Assembly: GCA_018622675.1 (NCBI GenBank)
Contig: CP076020.1
Span: 1,240,001 to 1,304,000, forward strand
Length of the DNA stretch: 64,000 bases
DNA from: Mycoplasmatota bacterium
GTDB lineage: Bacteria > Bacillota_I > Bacilli_A > Izemoplasmatales > Hujiaoplasmataceae
Direction of reading: 5' to 3'
The notes under the pieces are model-generated. The model searched no databases and was not told the origin of the DNA. It saw only the letters and a list, made by a program, of their open reading frames with translations. Shown here in pieces: positions 1 through 9,347 of the stretch (within the stretch, counting starts at the first letter, position 1; every line of letters begins with the position of its first letter). The position numbers and the translations under genes are program-made.

Positions 1-843
1 TTTAGAACATATCAATGTGTATTTAATCCCGGAGACTTGAAGGCATGTCAAGATGTAGATGATTCAGGAACCATGATGATTGACGAGTCTGATACTCAAG
101 AAATACTAAATAGTGAACCAACATTAAAAGTTAATGCTATCGGATTACAATGTCCAGGACCAATTGTAAAAGCATATAAGAGCCTAGAAACACTAAAAGA
201 TGGGGATATCCTAGAAATATCTGCTAGTGATCCAGGCTTCGAAAAAGATGTAACAACATGGAGTAAGAACGGTGGACACAAATTATTGAATATCAATAAA
301 GACGGTAATAATATTATTGCTTCAATTCAAAAAGGTTCTGCTCACAAAGCAATGCCTACATCTACATCTGTGAAAGATGGAACAACCATTGTTGTATTTT
401 CACAAGATTTAGATAAAGCATTAGCAGCATTCATTATTGCTCAAGGTGCAAAAGCCATGGGAAAAGATGTTTCTCTGTTCTTTACTTTCTGGGGGCTTAA
501 TATTTTAAGAAAACCAAAAAAACAAAGAATTAAAAAAAGCTTCTTAGAAAAAATGTTTGGAAAAATGATGCCTAGAGGCACTAAAAAACTTCCTATTTCT
601 AAAATGAATATGGGTGGTATGGGACCAAAAATGATGAAGCATATCATGAAGAAAAAATCAGTTGATTCATTAGAACTAATGATTGAAAAAGCAAAAGAAT
701 TAGATATTAAATTAACTGCTTGTGCCATGAGTATGGATATACTTGGCATAAAAAAAGAAGAGCTCATAGATGGTATTGAAATTGCTGGTGTTGCGACTTA
801 TTTAGGCGATACTACAGATGCTAATCACAACTTGTTCATCTAA
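1..843 (+). CDS. C-terminal part of a multidomain rhodanese-TusA-DsrE protein (CoA-disulfide reductase-like), 5' truncated by window edge
   Basis: The reading frame is open from the first base, so the gene starts outside the window; a TTG at 37 is not a convincing start. The first residues (FRTYQCVFN) look like the end of a rhodanese domain. A TusA-like domain follows, with the CPGP motif (IGLQCPGPIVKA) carrying the sulfur-accepting Cys. The last ~165 residues resemble the DsrE/DsrF-like domain, with a long basic Lys/Met-rich insertion in the middle. This order is known from the C-terminal half of FAD/NADH-dependent CoA-disulfide (polysulfide) reductases of Bacillota; the FAD part would lie upstream. 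Likely role: persulfide or thiol redox handling in the cytoplasm. The domain calls are firm; the full-length identity is inference. Confidence 0.75.
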   Translation, partial: FRTYQCVFNPGDLKACQDVDDSGTMMIDESDTQEILNSEPTLKVNAIGLQCPGPIVKAYKSLETLKDGDILEISASDPGFEKDVTTWSKNGGHKLLNINKDGNNIIASIQKGSAHKAMPTSTSVKDGTTIVVFSQDLDKALAAFIIAQGAKAMGKDVSLFFTFWGLNILRKPKKQRIKKSFLEKMFGKMMPRGTKKLPISKMNMGGMGPKMMKHIMKKKSVDSLELMIEKAKELDIKLTACAMSMDILGIKKEELIDGIEIAGVATYLGDTTDANHNLFI

Positions 844-847
844 TATT

Positions 848-880
848 AAAACCTAACCAAGATTTGGTTAGGTTTTTTTT
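848..880. terminator. Bidirectional intrinsic terminator
   Basis: Inverted repeat AACCTAACCAA/TTGGTTAGGTT flanked by an A-run on the left and eight T on the right. It lies between the convergent ends of the TusA/DsrE gene and tpiA and can serve both. Confidence 0.85.
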
Positions 881-890
881 ATCATTATAT

Positions 891-1652
891 TTATTTTAAA
901 TTCAAGGGTGCATTGGCTAATGTAATAAAATGATCAGGGTCTAAAGAAGCACCACCAATTAGGGCTCCGTCAATGTTTTCTTTAGAAATTAATTCATCAA
1001 TATTTGTTGGTTTTACAGAGCCACCATACTGAATGCGTATACCCTCTGCCACAACAGGTCCATAAAGATCTTTAATGATAGAACGTATAAATCCACATGC
1101 TTGATCTGCCTGATCAGCTGTAGCTGTTTTTCCAGTTCCTATTGCCCATATAGGTTCATAAGCAATCACAATATCCTTCATTTCTATAGCGGGTATATCT
1201 TTAAAAGCACCTTTAATTTGTCTTTCCAAAACATCGTTCATTTGGTTGTTTTCTCGTTCATCTAAGTTTTCTCCAACACAAACGATTGGCAATAGATCAT
1301 TTCTAATCGCTGCCTTAATCTTTTTATTAACATCTTCATCACTTTCATGAAAATATTGTCGTCTTTCACTATGTCCAATTAAAACGTATTCTACGTTATA
1401 TGAATTTAATAAAGGTCCAGAAACTTCTCCTGTATAAGCTCCTTCATCTTCATAATGAAGATTTTGCGCACCGATTCTTAACTCTTCACCTTGTCTAGTA
1501 ATTAGACATCTTAATAATGGTGCTTGTGCAAATATAATTGTGTCTACTTTTTCTTTTTCTGGCATTTTTTCTGAAACTTTTAAAATAAAATATAAAGCTT
1601 CATCTCTGGTTTTAAACATTTTCCAGTTACCAGCAATAATTGGTTTTCTCAT
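891..1652 (-). CDS. tpiA: Triosephosphate isomerase
   Basis: Interconverts dihydroxyacetone phosphate and glyceraldehyde 3-phosphate in glycolysis. The 253 residues match the family length. Visible catalytic motifs are Lys11 in AGNWKMF, His94 in IGHSERR, Glu166 in AYEPIWAIGTGK (loop 6) and the phosphate-binding QYGGSVKP and GALIGGASL segments. It lies 25 bp downstream of pgk on the same strand and is almost certainly co-transcribed with it, ending at the terminator at 848-880. Nothing unusual is seen. Confidence 0.97.
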   Translation of the reverse strand: MRKPIIAGNWKMFKTRDEALYFILKVSEKMPEKEKVDTIIFAQAPLLRCLITRQGEELRIGAQNLHYEDEGAYTGEVSGPLLNSYNVEYVLIGHSERRQYFHESDEDVNKKIKAAIRNDLLPIVCVGENLDERENNQMNDVLERQIKGAFKDIPAIEMKDIVIAYEPIWAIGTGKTATADQADQACGFIRSIIKDLYGPVVAEGIRIQYGGSVKPTNIDELISKENIDGALIGGASLDPDHFITLANAPLNLK

Positions 1653-1677
1653 AAAATCATTCCTTTATTTAAATTTT

Positions 1678-2904
1678 TTAACACTCGCAATCAGAGCCTT
1701 CGCATCCACAATCAACTGAATCATCAATTGATTCGATACCAGGTAATTCTTTACCTTCTAAGAATTGTAAAGACGCACCACCACCTGTAGAAATATGTGT
1801 GAAACGTTCCTTAAATCCCATTTGAATAGCTGCGGCAGCTGAATCACCACCACCAATGATGGTTCTTGTATTTTCTAAATTAGCTAAAATTTCACAAATA
1901 GCTTTTGTCCCTTTAGCGTAATTTTCAAACTCAAACACACCAACTGGTCCATTCCAAACAACTGTTTTAGCACCTTTTAACTCTTTTTTAAACAATTTAA
2001 TTGTCTTTGGTCCAATGTCCAATCCTTCTTCATCCTCTTTGATACTCTTATAATCCGTATAACGATAAGGAGCATCAGCTGAGAATTCTTTAGTGACAGC
2101 AAAATCAACAGGTAAAATAATTTTACCCTTTGCTTGCTCTAATAAATGTTTAGCCAAATCAACTTTATCCATTTCAACTATTGAGTTTCCGATATTATAA
2201 CCTTGAGCTTTCATGAAAGTATATGCCATACCTCCACCAATTAACACCTTATCTGCTATATTTAGTAAGTTTTCAATAACTCCAATTTTATCTGATACTT
2301 TTGCCCCACCTAATATAGCTACAAAAGGTCTTTCTGGACTTTCAACAGTTGAGCCAATATAACGAATTTCTTTTTCCATTAAGAAGCCAGCTGCAGTTTC
2401 TAATCGACTAGATATCCCTACATTTGATGCGTGTTCTCTATGAGCAGTACCAAATGCATCATTAACAAAAACATCTCCTAAACTAGCCCAATATTCACCT
2501 AAGTCAGAATCATTTTTCGATTCCTTTTTTCCATCCAAATCTTCAAATCTTGTATTCTCCATCATCACAATATCTTGTTCTTTCATATTGTTAATGGTAT
2601 CTTCTAGTTTTTGTCCTCTAGTTTCATTTATAAATTTTACTGGTTTCCCTAACAATTCACTTAATCTTTCAGAAACAACTTTTAAAGAATTCTTTTGTAA
2701 ATCTTCTTGTTTTTTGATGCGTCCTAAATGCGATAGTAAAATGACCTTTGCATTTTCTTCAAGTAAAAATTTTATAGTTGGTAATGCTTGAATGATACGA
2801 TTATCATCCGTAATCTTTCCATCTTGTACTGGTACATTAAAATCAACTCTAACCAGTACCTTCTTTCCATTAACTTGTATATCTTCTAAGGTTTTCTTTT
2901 TCAT
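1678..2904 (-). CDS. pgk: Phosphoglycerate kinase with a Cys-rich C-terminal tail
   Basis: Transfers phosphate from 1,3-bisphosphoglycerate to ADP. Family motifs include VDFNVP near the N-terminus, [18 protein letters not shown] and the nucleotide-site GGGDSAAA. The 408 residues are slightly over the usual ~395, because the normal end ([12 protein letters not shown]) is followed by a tail of about 14 residues, [15 protein letters not shown], containing two CxC pairs. The ATG at 2904 has a perfect AGGAGG ribosome binding site. It is first in a pgk-tpiA pair. The kinase call is certain; the tail is unexplained and could bind metal or be redox sensitive. Confidence 0.97.
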   Translation of the reverse strand: MKKKTLEDIQVNGKKVLVRVDFNVPVQDGKITDDNRIIQALPTIKFLLEENAKVILLSHLGRIKKQEDLQKNSLKVVSERLSELLGKPVKFINETRGQKLEDTINNMKEQDIVMMENTRFEDLDGKKESKNDSDLGEYWASLGDVFVNDAFGTAHREHASNVGISSRLETAAGFLMEKEIRYIGSTVESPERPFVAILGGAKVSDKIGVIENLLNIADKVLIGGGMAYTFMKAQGYNIGNSIVEMDKVDLAKHLLEQAKGKIILPVDFAVTKEFSADAPYRYTDYKSIKEDEEGLDIGPKTIKLFKKELKGAKTVVWNGPVGVFEFENYAKGTKAICEILANLENTRTIIGGGDSAAAAIQMGFKERFTHISTGGGASLQFLEGKELPGIESIDDSVDCGCEGSDCEC

Positions 2905-2999
2905 ATAGTTCCTCCTTTAATCACATTCACTATTATACTAAATATTTATTCTTTTTTCCACAATTTATCATGATAATTAGAGATTATTAAAAATCTCTT

Positions 3000-3389
3000 C
3001 TAATTATTTAGAATGTGATCAACTTTTTTGATTTGTTTGATAAAACTGATATATGATTCTAGGTATAAGCAATGATTTTCAGAGAAAGTAACAACTACAC
3101 CTTTATTTATCTTTTTCCAATCAATGATTTGAAAATAATTAATATAAAAAGCTTCATATAATCTGTATGATTTAATACACAAAAATATATGATTATCATC
3201 TAGAATAAGAGGAACCTTATTTTCAAAACCATATCTTCTTTTTGTTAATCTTTCTCTTGATGATAAATTCACTAAGTACTTGTTTAATAACCGATTAAAA
3301 TACTTAGTGAAGGCCTCGTCATAAATTTTCGTCTTTTGATTTTCTATGACATGTATTTTGTAATCTACTACTTTGATATAATCAATCAT
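3000..3389 (-). CDS. ComK-like competence transcription factor
   Basis: A small basic protein of about 129 residues from the ATG at 3389, chosen because GGAGAG lies just upstream. An in-frame ATG 42 bases further upstream would run into a terminator hairpin and lacks a good RBS. The segments KVPLILDDNHIFLCI and VVVTFSENHCLYLESYISF correspond to the ComK family pattern (a 'PPIMVD...IFLFP' strand followed by 'EVTFSNG...LPISYNSFENQ'). ComK is the master activator of DNA-uptake genes in Bacillus. This copy is shorter than Bacillus ComK (192 residues), lacking much of the C-terminus. No other competence gene is in the window. The family call rests on motif memory, so it is moderate. Confidence 0.6.
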   Translation of the reverse strand: MIDYIKVVDYKIHVIENQKTKIYDEAFTKYFNRLLNKYLVNLSSRERLTKRRYGFENKVPLILDDNHIFLCIKSYRLYEAFYINYFQIIDWKKINKGVVVTFSENHCLYLESYISFIKQIKKVDHILNN

Positions 3390-3433
3390 AATTTCTCTCC
3401 ATATATAATAATTTATTTTAATTTTTCTCAAAA

Positions 3434-3458
3434 AAAAGAAGGAAAATTCCTTCTTTTA
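3434..3458 (-). terminator. Intrinsic terminator after darA
   Basis: Stem AAGAAGGAA/TTCCTTCTT with an eight-base A-run on the left, which becomes a U-tract on minus transcripts. It ends the darA transcript just before the ComK-like gene. Confidence 0.8.
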
Positions 3459-3465
3459 GTAAATA

Positions 3466-3789
3466 TTAAGTTTTTATAAATTGTTCAACATCCATCACAA
3501 AAATGGTTGCACCTCCAACCTGGACTTCTACAGGTGTTGAGGAAAATATACCAAATTCACTTGATATAGCATTGGGAACTAATTTTGATCTTTGCTTAGA
3601 ATATTCAGAGATTAATTCTATACACTCTTCTAATCGCTCATCTTGAACCCCTATAATAACTGTGGTATTTCCACTTTTTAAAAAACCACCGGTAGTCGCA
3701 AGCTTGGTCACAAAGAAATCAGACTGAATCAAAGTTTTAGTAACTACATTTGCATCATCGTTAGATACAATCGCCATAACTAATTTCAT
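3466..3789 (-). CDS. darA: Cyclic-di-AMP receptor, PII-like DarA/PstA
   Basis: A 107-residue PII-like protein of the DUF970 family. Family features are the start MKLVMAIVSNDDA, the T-loop region with TTGGFLKSGNTTVIIGV, and the C-terminal GGATIFVMDVEQF strand. In Bacillus and Listeria this trimer binds c-di-AMP and relays potassium/osmolyte or metabolic status; its partners are not fully known. Start at 3789 has an AGGAGG-type RBS. It appears monocistronic, followed by a terminator. It shows that c-di-AMP signalling operates in this organism besides the c-di-GMP signalling seen elsewhere in the window. Confidence 0.9.
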   Translation of the reverse strand: MKLVMAIVSNDDANVVTKTLIQSDFFVTKLATTGGFLKSGNTTVIIGVQDERLEECIELISEYSKQRSKLVPNAISSEFGIFSSTPVEVQVGGATIFVMDVEQFIKT

Positions 3790-3854
3790 AACAGCCTCCT
3801 TTAATATATTTTATCATAAAAGAATACTTTTGTAATATAATATCGATATTTTCT

Positions 3855-4958
3855 TTAATCAGATATGATAGCTGTCATGGGAATTAACAAAAAGAATAGC
3901 CAACTCCATTGATACCCATTCAATAATTCACCAGCTAAGAAAAACATAGTTACAGCAATGAAAGGTGATAAAGCAACCCATGAAATTTTTTTATTTTTTC
4001 CTCTATGAGATAATATTCCACTAACCGGAATTAATAAAAAGAATAACCAACTCCATTGATAGGCACTAAAGAATTCACCTACTAAAACAAATAGAACGAC
4101 TGCGATAAAAGGCGATAAAGCAACTATATTTAATTTTTCATTAAAAGTTTTACTGGAAAATACAATTGCAAAAACTGGGATCAACAAAAATATAAGCCAA
4201 AGTGGATGCCAAATACCATATATTGATCCAAAAACAACAAAGATAAACGCTAATAGGGCCAACAAACATCCATAAATAATTTCATACTTTCGATTTCTAA
4301 CCCCATTTATCCTAATAGAAATAAGGCCTGAATATATAGCAGGAAATATCATTAATAAAAGGAAAAACCAATTATAATCAAATGGAAAATAAAAATATGA
4401 TGATAAATATAGTAATGGTCCTATGATAAAAATTGCAAATGATAACCATTTATAACGATCTTTAGTATCAATAATAGACGTTGCTGGAATCAATAAGAAA
4501 ATGATCCATGTTGGATGCCATACATCATAAATCAAACCAAAAGTTAAAAAAATTGATAATGAAATAAAAGGCATGATTTCTACTAATATTGTTAATTTTC
4601 TATGTTTTCTACTAGATAAAATACCACTCATCGGAATTAAAAGAAATACTAACCAACCATATTCCCAATAATCAAATCCAAAGCCTAAAATAAAAAATAA
4701 AATAACTGATATAAAAGGTGATAAAGCAACAAATTTATTCTTTTTAACCCTTTTAATGACCATAACCTTTCTCATATTATTTACAATTTCTTTAGGATTT
4801 CCCAAATGCTCTTCTAATGCTTCTTCACTGATATTATTATCCAATGCTTCATCAATGGTAAAAGAATAATCCTCTAAAATTTCATCAATTTCATCGCGTT
4901 CAAAATACTTCTCTTTCAAATAGTATTCAAGTTTTTCTAAATATTCTAACTTATTCAT
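3855..4958 (-). CDS. HAAS-domain membrane protein with tandem transmembrane repeats
   Basis: The first ~65 residues form a helical HAAS (DUF1700-like) domain with the pattern EEIDEILEDY...HLGNPKEIVNNM. The remaining ~300 residues are about six repeats of a transmembrane unit of the form W-(Y/H/S)-x-W-L-(I/F)-F-L-L-I-P, for example GIWHPLWLIFLLIPVFAI and YQWSWLFFLLIPMSGI. The gene overlaps the upstream PadR regulator by 8 bp, the standard PadR-HAAS pairing, in which the HAAS protein is a membrane partner of a stress-responsive system. Function beyond that is unknown. The repeats suggest recent internal duplication. Confidence 0.8.
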   Translation of the reverse strand: MNKLEYLEKLEYYLKEKYFERDEIDEILEDYSFTIDEALDNNISEEALEEHLGNPKEIVNNMRKVMVIKRVKKNKFVALSPFISVILFFILGFGFDYWEYGWLVFLLIPMSGILSSRKHRKLTILVEIMPFISLSIFLTFGLIYDVWHPTWIIFLLIPATSIIDTKDRYKWLSFAIFIIGPLLYLSSYFYFPFDYNWFFLLLMIFPAIYSGLISIRINGVRNRKYEIIYGCLLALLAFIFVVFGSIYGIWHPLWLIFLLIPVFAIVFSSKTFNEKLNIVALSPFIAVVLFVLVGEFFSAYQWSWLFFLLIPVSGILSHRGKNKKISWVALSPFIAVTMFFLAGELLNGYQWSWLFFLLIPMTAIISD

Positions 4959-5268
4959 TTATATCCCCCTTTAATATCTCATTAACAGAATTAATGAAAC
5001 CAAACCAGTCATCGATTTGATTAGATAATTCACTTCTTCCCTTATCGGTTAAATCATAATATTTTCTCGGCGCCCCAATGTCATTATTTCCTTTTTCTTG
5101 CCTTAAATAACCCTCATTATTCAATCTCCTTAATATTGGATATATAGTATTTTCATTCACTTCTAAGGCTCTCATCTTATTAAGAATTTCAAATGTTGAA
5201 GATTTTTTTATCTCAATTAATTTCATGATACACAATTCTACAATTCCTTTTTTCATTTGAGAATTCAT
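4951..5268 (-). CDS. PadR-family transcriptional regulator
   Basis: A 105-residue winged-helix protein. PadR hallmarks are the start SQMKKGIVELCIMKLIE, ALEVNENTIYPILRRLNNEGYL (recognition helix and wing) and GAPRKYYDLTDKGRSEL. It precedes the HAAS membrane protein with an 8-bp overlap, so the two are translationally coupled. Two similar GTGTAAAAC-containing sites lie just upstream, consistent with autoregulation. The effector is unknown. Confidence 0.92.
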   Translation of the reverse strand: MNSQMKKGIVELCIMKLIEIKKSSTFEILNKMRALEVNENTIYPILRRLNNEGYLRQEKGNNDIGAPRKYYDLTDKGRSELSNQIDDWFGFINSVNEILKGDINE

Positions 5269-5300
5269 TTATATCACCACCGAATTCATATTATCACATA

Positions 5301-5340
5301 ATTGTGTAAAACACAATAACTTTTTGTGTAAAACAAAATA
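5301..5340 (-). promoter_or_regulatory. Probable PadR operator pair
   Basis: Two near-identical 19-base sites, ATTGTGTAAAACACAATAA at 5301 and TTTGTGTAAAACAAAATAA at 5322, each partly palindromic (TTGTGT/ACACAA in the first). They overlap a possible minus-strand promoter (TTGTGT, 17 bp, TAATAT) just upstream of the PadR gene. An operator for autorepression is the natural reading; it is inference. Confidence 0.5.
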
Positions 5341-5349
5341 ATTATTTAA

Positions 5350-5379
5350 ATAAAAAAGCACACATAAACCATGTGTGCT
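5350..5379 (-). terminator. Terminator of the suf operon
   Basis: Stem AGCACACAT/ATGTGTGCT followed on the minus strand by a run of six T. It lies just past the sufB stop. Confidence 0.85.
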
Positions 5380-5395
5380 CTCATGTATATAATAA

Positions 5396-6799
5396 TTAAC
5401 CGATTGAATCTGTCATTTCTAGTTTAATTAGTTGATTCAATTCAACCGCATATTCCATCGGTAATTCTCTTGCGAAAGGTTCTATAAAGCCCATAACGAT
5501 CATTTCTTTAGCTTCATCTTCAGTAAGCCCTCTACTCATTAAGTAGAATAATTCTTCATCACTGACCTTAGAAACTGTCGCTTCATGTTCAATTTGACCT
5601 TTAAAGTTTTTAACAATATTAGTTGGAATAGTATCAGATGATGAATCTCGATCAACAAGGATTGTATCGCATTCAATAGTAGCTTTAGCATTTTCAGCTT
5701 TACCTTCTTGAGAAACAATACCACGATAGTTTACTTTTCCACCTTTAGTTGCGATAGATTTAGACACAATCTTAGAAGTCGTGTTTTTACCTATGTGAAT
5801 CATTTTAGCTCCAGTATCTTGGTATTGATTTTTACCAGCAAAAGCAATAGTAATTGTTGTTCCTTTGGCATAATCACCCAATAGAATACAAGAAGGATAT
5901 TTCATATTCACACCTGATCCAATATTACCATCAATCCATTCCATATGTCCATAATCTTCAACAACCGATCTCTTTGTTACTAAATTATAAATGTTTGTTG
6001 ACCAATTTTGAACGGTAGAATATCTGCATTTAGCATGTTTTTTAACATAAATTTCAACAACCGCAGCATGTAATGAATTTTGCGTGTAAATAGGCGCTGT
6101 ACAACCTTCAACATAGTTTAATGACGCTTCATCATCCACAATAATTAAAGTTCTTTCAAACTGACCCATTCTTTCAGAATTTATTCTAAAATATGATTGC
6201 AGAGGTTTATCAATTTTTACTCCCTTAGGAATATATATAAATGAGCCCCCACTCCAAACAGCTGTATTTAAAGCTGCATAACGATTATCTTTATAAGGAA
6301 CTGCTTTAGTAAAATACTCTTTAAATAATTCCGGGTGTTCTTTTAAAGCACTATCTGTGTCTAAGAAAATAACGCCTTGATCGTTTAATTCCTTAATTTG
6401 ACTATGATAAACTGCTTCTGATTCAAACTGTGTAGTGACCCCAGATAAATACTTTTGTTCGGCTTCAGGAATGCCTAATTTATTAAAAGTATCTTTAATT
6501 TCTTCAGGAACATCTTTCCAGTCTTTTTCTACTTTATTAGAAGGTTTAATATAATAAATGATATCATTAAAATCTATATCAGATAAATCTGGTCCCCATT
6601 GAGGATCTGACATTTCATAAAAAGATTTAAGCGCATCTAGACGTACATTTAACATCCATTCAGGCTCATTCTTTATTTCTGAAATTTCACGAACTACTGA
6701 TTCTGAAAGACCTCTTTTAGTCTGCTTAATAGATTTAGTATCCGTTTTAAATCCATATTTATAATCTTTATTGTAATCAAAATTATCTTTTTGACTCAT
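5396..6799 (-). CDS. sufB: Fe-S cluster assembly scaffold SufB
   Basis: Core subunit of the SufBC2D scaffold on which Fe-S clusters are built. The 467 residues match the family length. Characteristic stretches are [35 protein letters not shown], the [18 protein letters not shown] turn of the beta-helix, and the C-terminal [20 protein letters not shown]. It is the last gene of sufCDSUB; the start at 6799 lies 8 bp after sufU. Its substrates would include PFOR, encoded downstream in the window. Confidence 0.97.
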   Translation of the reverse strand: MSQKDNFDYNKDYKYGFKTDTKSIKQTKRGLSESVVREISEIKNEPEWMLNVRLDALKSFYEMSDPQWGPDLSDIDFNDIIYYIKPSNKVEKDWKDVPEEIKDTFNKLGIPEAEQKYLSGVTTQFESEAVYHSQIKELNDQGVIFLDTDSALKEHPELFKEYFTKAVPYKDNRYAALNTAVWSGGSFIYIPKGVKIDKPLQSYFRINSERMGQFERTLIIVDDEASLNYVEGCTAPIYTQNSLHAAVVEIYVKKHAKCRYSTVQNWSTNIYNLVTKRSVVEDYGHMEWIDGNIGSGVNMKYPSCILLGDYAKGTTITIAFAGKNQYQDTGAKMIHIGKNTTSKIVSKSIATKGGKVNYRGIVSQEGKAENAKATIECDTILVDRDSSSDTIPTNIVKNFKGQIEHEATVSKVSDEELFYLMSRGLTEDEAKEMIVMGFIEPFARELPMEYAVELNQLIKLEMTDSIG

Positions 6800-6807
6800 A
6801 ATAACCT

Positions 6808-7230
6808 CTATTCTAAGCTGTCTTTAAATGCCACCCAAGCGATTGATGCACATTTAATTCGTGCAGGGAATTTTTTTACACCGCTAAATACAGCAGCTTC
6901 TTCCAAATCAACTGACTCATCAAATTCTTTGTTGGTGACCATATTTATATATGTATCAACAATCTTTTTTGCTTCTTCGACACTTCTACCTATCATGATT
7001 TCTGATAAAACAGAAGCTGAAGCAACTGAAATCGAACAACCACTTGCCTCTTGTTTAACATCTTTAACCATTCCATCCTCTACCAAAACTTGAATGGTGA
7101 TATCATCACCACATGAAGGGTTTTTAATCCTATTAGACTTGTAATCATCATTAGTGACTAATCCCTTATTCCGAGGATTTTTATAATGTTCCATAATAAT
7201 TTCTCTATATAAGTGATCTAAGTTATTCAT
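6808..7230 (-). CDS. sufU: SufU, zinc-dependent sulfur acceptor for SufS
   Basis: Accepts persulfide sulfur from SufS and passes it to SufB. The 140 residues fit SufU. The three conserved Cys are at 40 (NPSCGDD, with Asp42), 65 ([12 protein letters not shown]) and 127 ([10 protein letters not shown]), the zinc ligand/acceptor set. It also has the SufU-type insert [18 protein letters not shown] before the third Cys, which separates it from IscU. It sits between sufS and sufB in the operon. Confidence 0.96.
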   Translation of the reverse strand: MNNLDHLYREIIMEHYKNPRNKGLVTNDDYKSNRIKNPSCGDDITIQVLVEDGMVKDVKQEASGCSISVASASVLSEIMIGRSVEEAKKIVDTYINMVTNKEFDESVDLEEAAVFSGVKKFPARIKCASIAWVAFKDSLE

Positions 7231-7240
7231 AGTTTCACCC

Positions 7241-8446
7241 CTAAAATCCTAACTTTTTAAAATAGTCAATGGCTTCTTTCATTGTATCAACTAAAACGTC
7301 TACATCTTTGTAAGTATTGTAAAAATAAATAGTACCTCTTAAAGAAGCATTAATATTTAGAAAATCATGTATTAATTTTGCGCAATGTTGTCCCGCTCTT
7401 AAAGCTATATGCTTTTCAGAAAAATAAGAAATCGCATCATGAGATGGTACATTTTTTAAATTGAAAGTGAAAATAAAAGTATCAGAGTGATGATTGTATA
7501 GTTCAATACCATCAAGCTCATTTAGTTTTTTTATCAAATAATCATATAAATCCTTAGTGTATTGATGTATATTGTCTAGACCTACATTCTTCAAATACTC
7601 TATCGCAGCTTTTAAACCAATCACAGAAGCTATGGGCATCGTACCAGCTTCAAATTTAATGGGTGATTCTTTCCATGAAAACTGTGTTTTCATAACATCA
7701 AGAGCCATATCTCCACCAAATTCAATTGGTTCCATCTCACTAAGTAAATCGTCTTTACCATAGAGTATACCTATACCTGTTGGTCCAAGCATCTTATGCC
7801 CAGAAAATGCATAAAAATCAGCATCTAAAGACTTCACATCGACAGGTATATGTTGAATTGCTTGAGCCCCATCAACAACCACTACGGCTCCATATTCATG
7901 GGCTATAGCAATGATTTCTTTTAATGGTGTAAGATAACCCATCACATTCGATACATGATTAATGGCGACAACTTTCGTTGCTTTAGAGATAGTCGCTTTA
8001 AAAGCATCTAAGGCGATTCTCCCTTGATCACTTAATGGAATATATTTTATTTTCGCACCTGTTTTATTGGCTACATATTGCCATGGAATCAGTGATGAAT
8101 GATGTTCAAGTTCAGAAGTTAAAATCTCATCACCTTGATTTAAATGGTTCACACCAAAGGATCTAGCCACTAAATTTAGAGAGGCTGTTGTACCTCTTGT
8201 AAAAACAATTTCATTACTTTGCGCATTGATAAAATTGGCAACCGACTCACGCGCTTCTTCATAAAGTTCAGTAGCCTTTTGACTTTCATAGTACATTCCC
8301 CTGTGAATATTTGAACTCAATTCTTGATTATAGTAATTCACTTGTTCAATCACACTAACAGGCTTTAAACTTGTTGCTGCACTATCAAAATAATGTAAAT
8401 GATTATTTAATTGTGGAAAATCTTTGATCCATGGGTTTTCTTTCAA
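7241..8446 (-). CDS. sufS: Cysteine desulfurase SufS
   Basis: PLP enzyme that takes sulfur from cysteine. The 401 residues fit the group II desulfurases. PLP lysine is Lys218 in FSGHKMLGPTG. The active-site Cys355 lies in ALRAGQHCAK. NHVSNVMG and VDGAQA are the PLP-pocket motifs. It lies 11 bp from both neighbours' coding ends and is plainly co-transcribed with sufD and sufU. Confidence 0.97.
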   Translation of the reverse strand: MKENPWIKDFPQLNNHLHYFDSAATSLKPVSVIEQVNYYNQELSSNIHRGMYYESQKATELYEEARESVANFINAQSNEIVFTRGTTASLNLVARSFGVNHLNQGDEILTSELEHHSSLIPWQYVANKTGAKIKYIPLSDQGRIALDAFKATISKATKVVAINHVSNVMGYLTPLKEIIAIAHEYGAVVVVDGAQAIQHIPVDVKSLDADFYAFSGHKMLGPTGIGILYGKDDLLSEMEPIEFGGDMALDVMKTQFSWKESPIKFEAGTMPIASVIGLKAAIEYLKNVGLDNIHQYTKDLYDYLIKKLNELDGIELYNHHSDTFIFTFNLKNVPSHDAISYFSEKHIALRAGQHCAKLIHDFLNINASLRGTIYFYNTYKDVDVLVDTMKEAIDYFKKLGF

Positions 8447-8457
8447 AAAATCACCTT

Positions 8458-9345
8458 CTAAATTAAAGAACTTATTCTTCTTTTAAGTTGAGACTCTAAA
8501 GATTTATTCTTAATTTTATTTATAAACGGATTAATATATCCAGAGATAATTAAACTTCTAGCTTGTTCCTCACTAAGTCCTCGACTTAACAAATAAAATA
8601 ATTGATTTTCATCAATCTGCCCTATTGCGGCTCCGTGGCTTGCTTTTACATTATACTCATCTATAAATAAAGTAGGTTCAACTTTTATTTCACCTTTTTT
8701 CGACAATATAATCCCTTTATTTAATTGATGACAATTTGATAACTCATTACCTTTTTCTATGGTCCCATTCACATAATAATCTAATTTTGCATTTTCATGA
8801 CTAATTAACCAATTATGAATTTGTGAATATGTTTTTTTAGCTTTATGATTCACTTGTTGGTTGACATAAACTAAATCATCTCTGCCGCCAACATTTAATA
8901 AATCAATATCTATATTAGCAAGTTCTTGATTTAAGTTAATTTTTTCATCAAGCCTTAATTGACCATTGTAAGTTATATTATTTAATAAGATCAAAGAACT
9001 ATTATATCCAAGGTTAAATTCTCTTTTTAAGTTCACTTTAGTTTTTCTTCTAGCTATAAAATTACTATATAAGTTTAATAAAGCTTTATTTTCAATATTG
9101 ATATTCATTTGAATCTCATTTTTTCTTGAATGATAGCTTATAAAAAAGACTTTAACCTTTACATTCTCTTTAATATTCAAATTTATCGTTTCTTTTGCGT
9201 AATTGTCTAAATAAATAAAAACTATTTCATCTTGTTCAAAAACAAATGAATTGTCTTTATAAATGGCTTTGGATTGGTTAATAACTTCGTTCTCAGACAA
9301 CGCAATAAAAGCATTGCCCTTTTGAATGTATTTTGGAATATTCAT
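8458..9345 (-). CDS. sufD: SufD, Fe-S assembly protein (short form)
   Basis: A SufB paralogue that completes the SufBC2D complex. The C-terminal part carries the family pattern: a Glu-rich beta-helix end, NVKASHGAAIGQIDENQLFYLLSRGLSEE (conserved His in SHGAA), and the helical tail. At 295 residues it is well below the usual ~400-430; the N-terminal helical region is missing or reduced. It lies between sufC and sufS, with 2 bp to sufC. The position and the C-terminus make the call secure. Confidence 0.9.
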   Translation of the reverse strand: MNIPKYIQKGNAFIALSENEVINQSKAIYKDNSFVFEQDEIVFIYLDNYAKETINLNIKENVKVKVFFISYHSRKNEIQMNINIENKALLNLYSNFIARRKTKVNLKREFNLGYNSSLILLNNITYNGQLRLDEKINLNQELANIDIDLLNVGGRDDLVYVNQQVNHKAKKTYSQIHNWLISHENAKLDYYVNGTIEKGNELSNCHQLNKGIILSKKGEIKVEPTLFIDEYNVKASHGAAIGQIDENQLFYLLSRGLSEEQARSLIISGYINPFINKIKNKSLESQLKRRISSLI

Positions 9346-9347
9346 TG

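Noticed and set aside
441-767. Antisense 108-codon frame inside the TusA/DsrE gene
   Set aside because: Shadow of a real gene: no RBS, low-complexity hydrophobic composition and no family resemblance. Many similar frames elsewhere were left out for the same reason.
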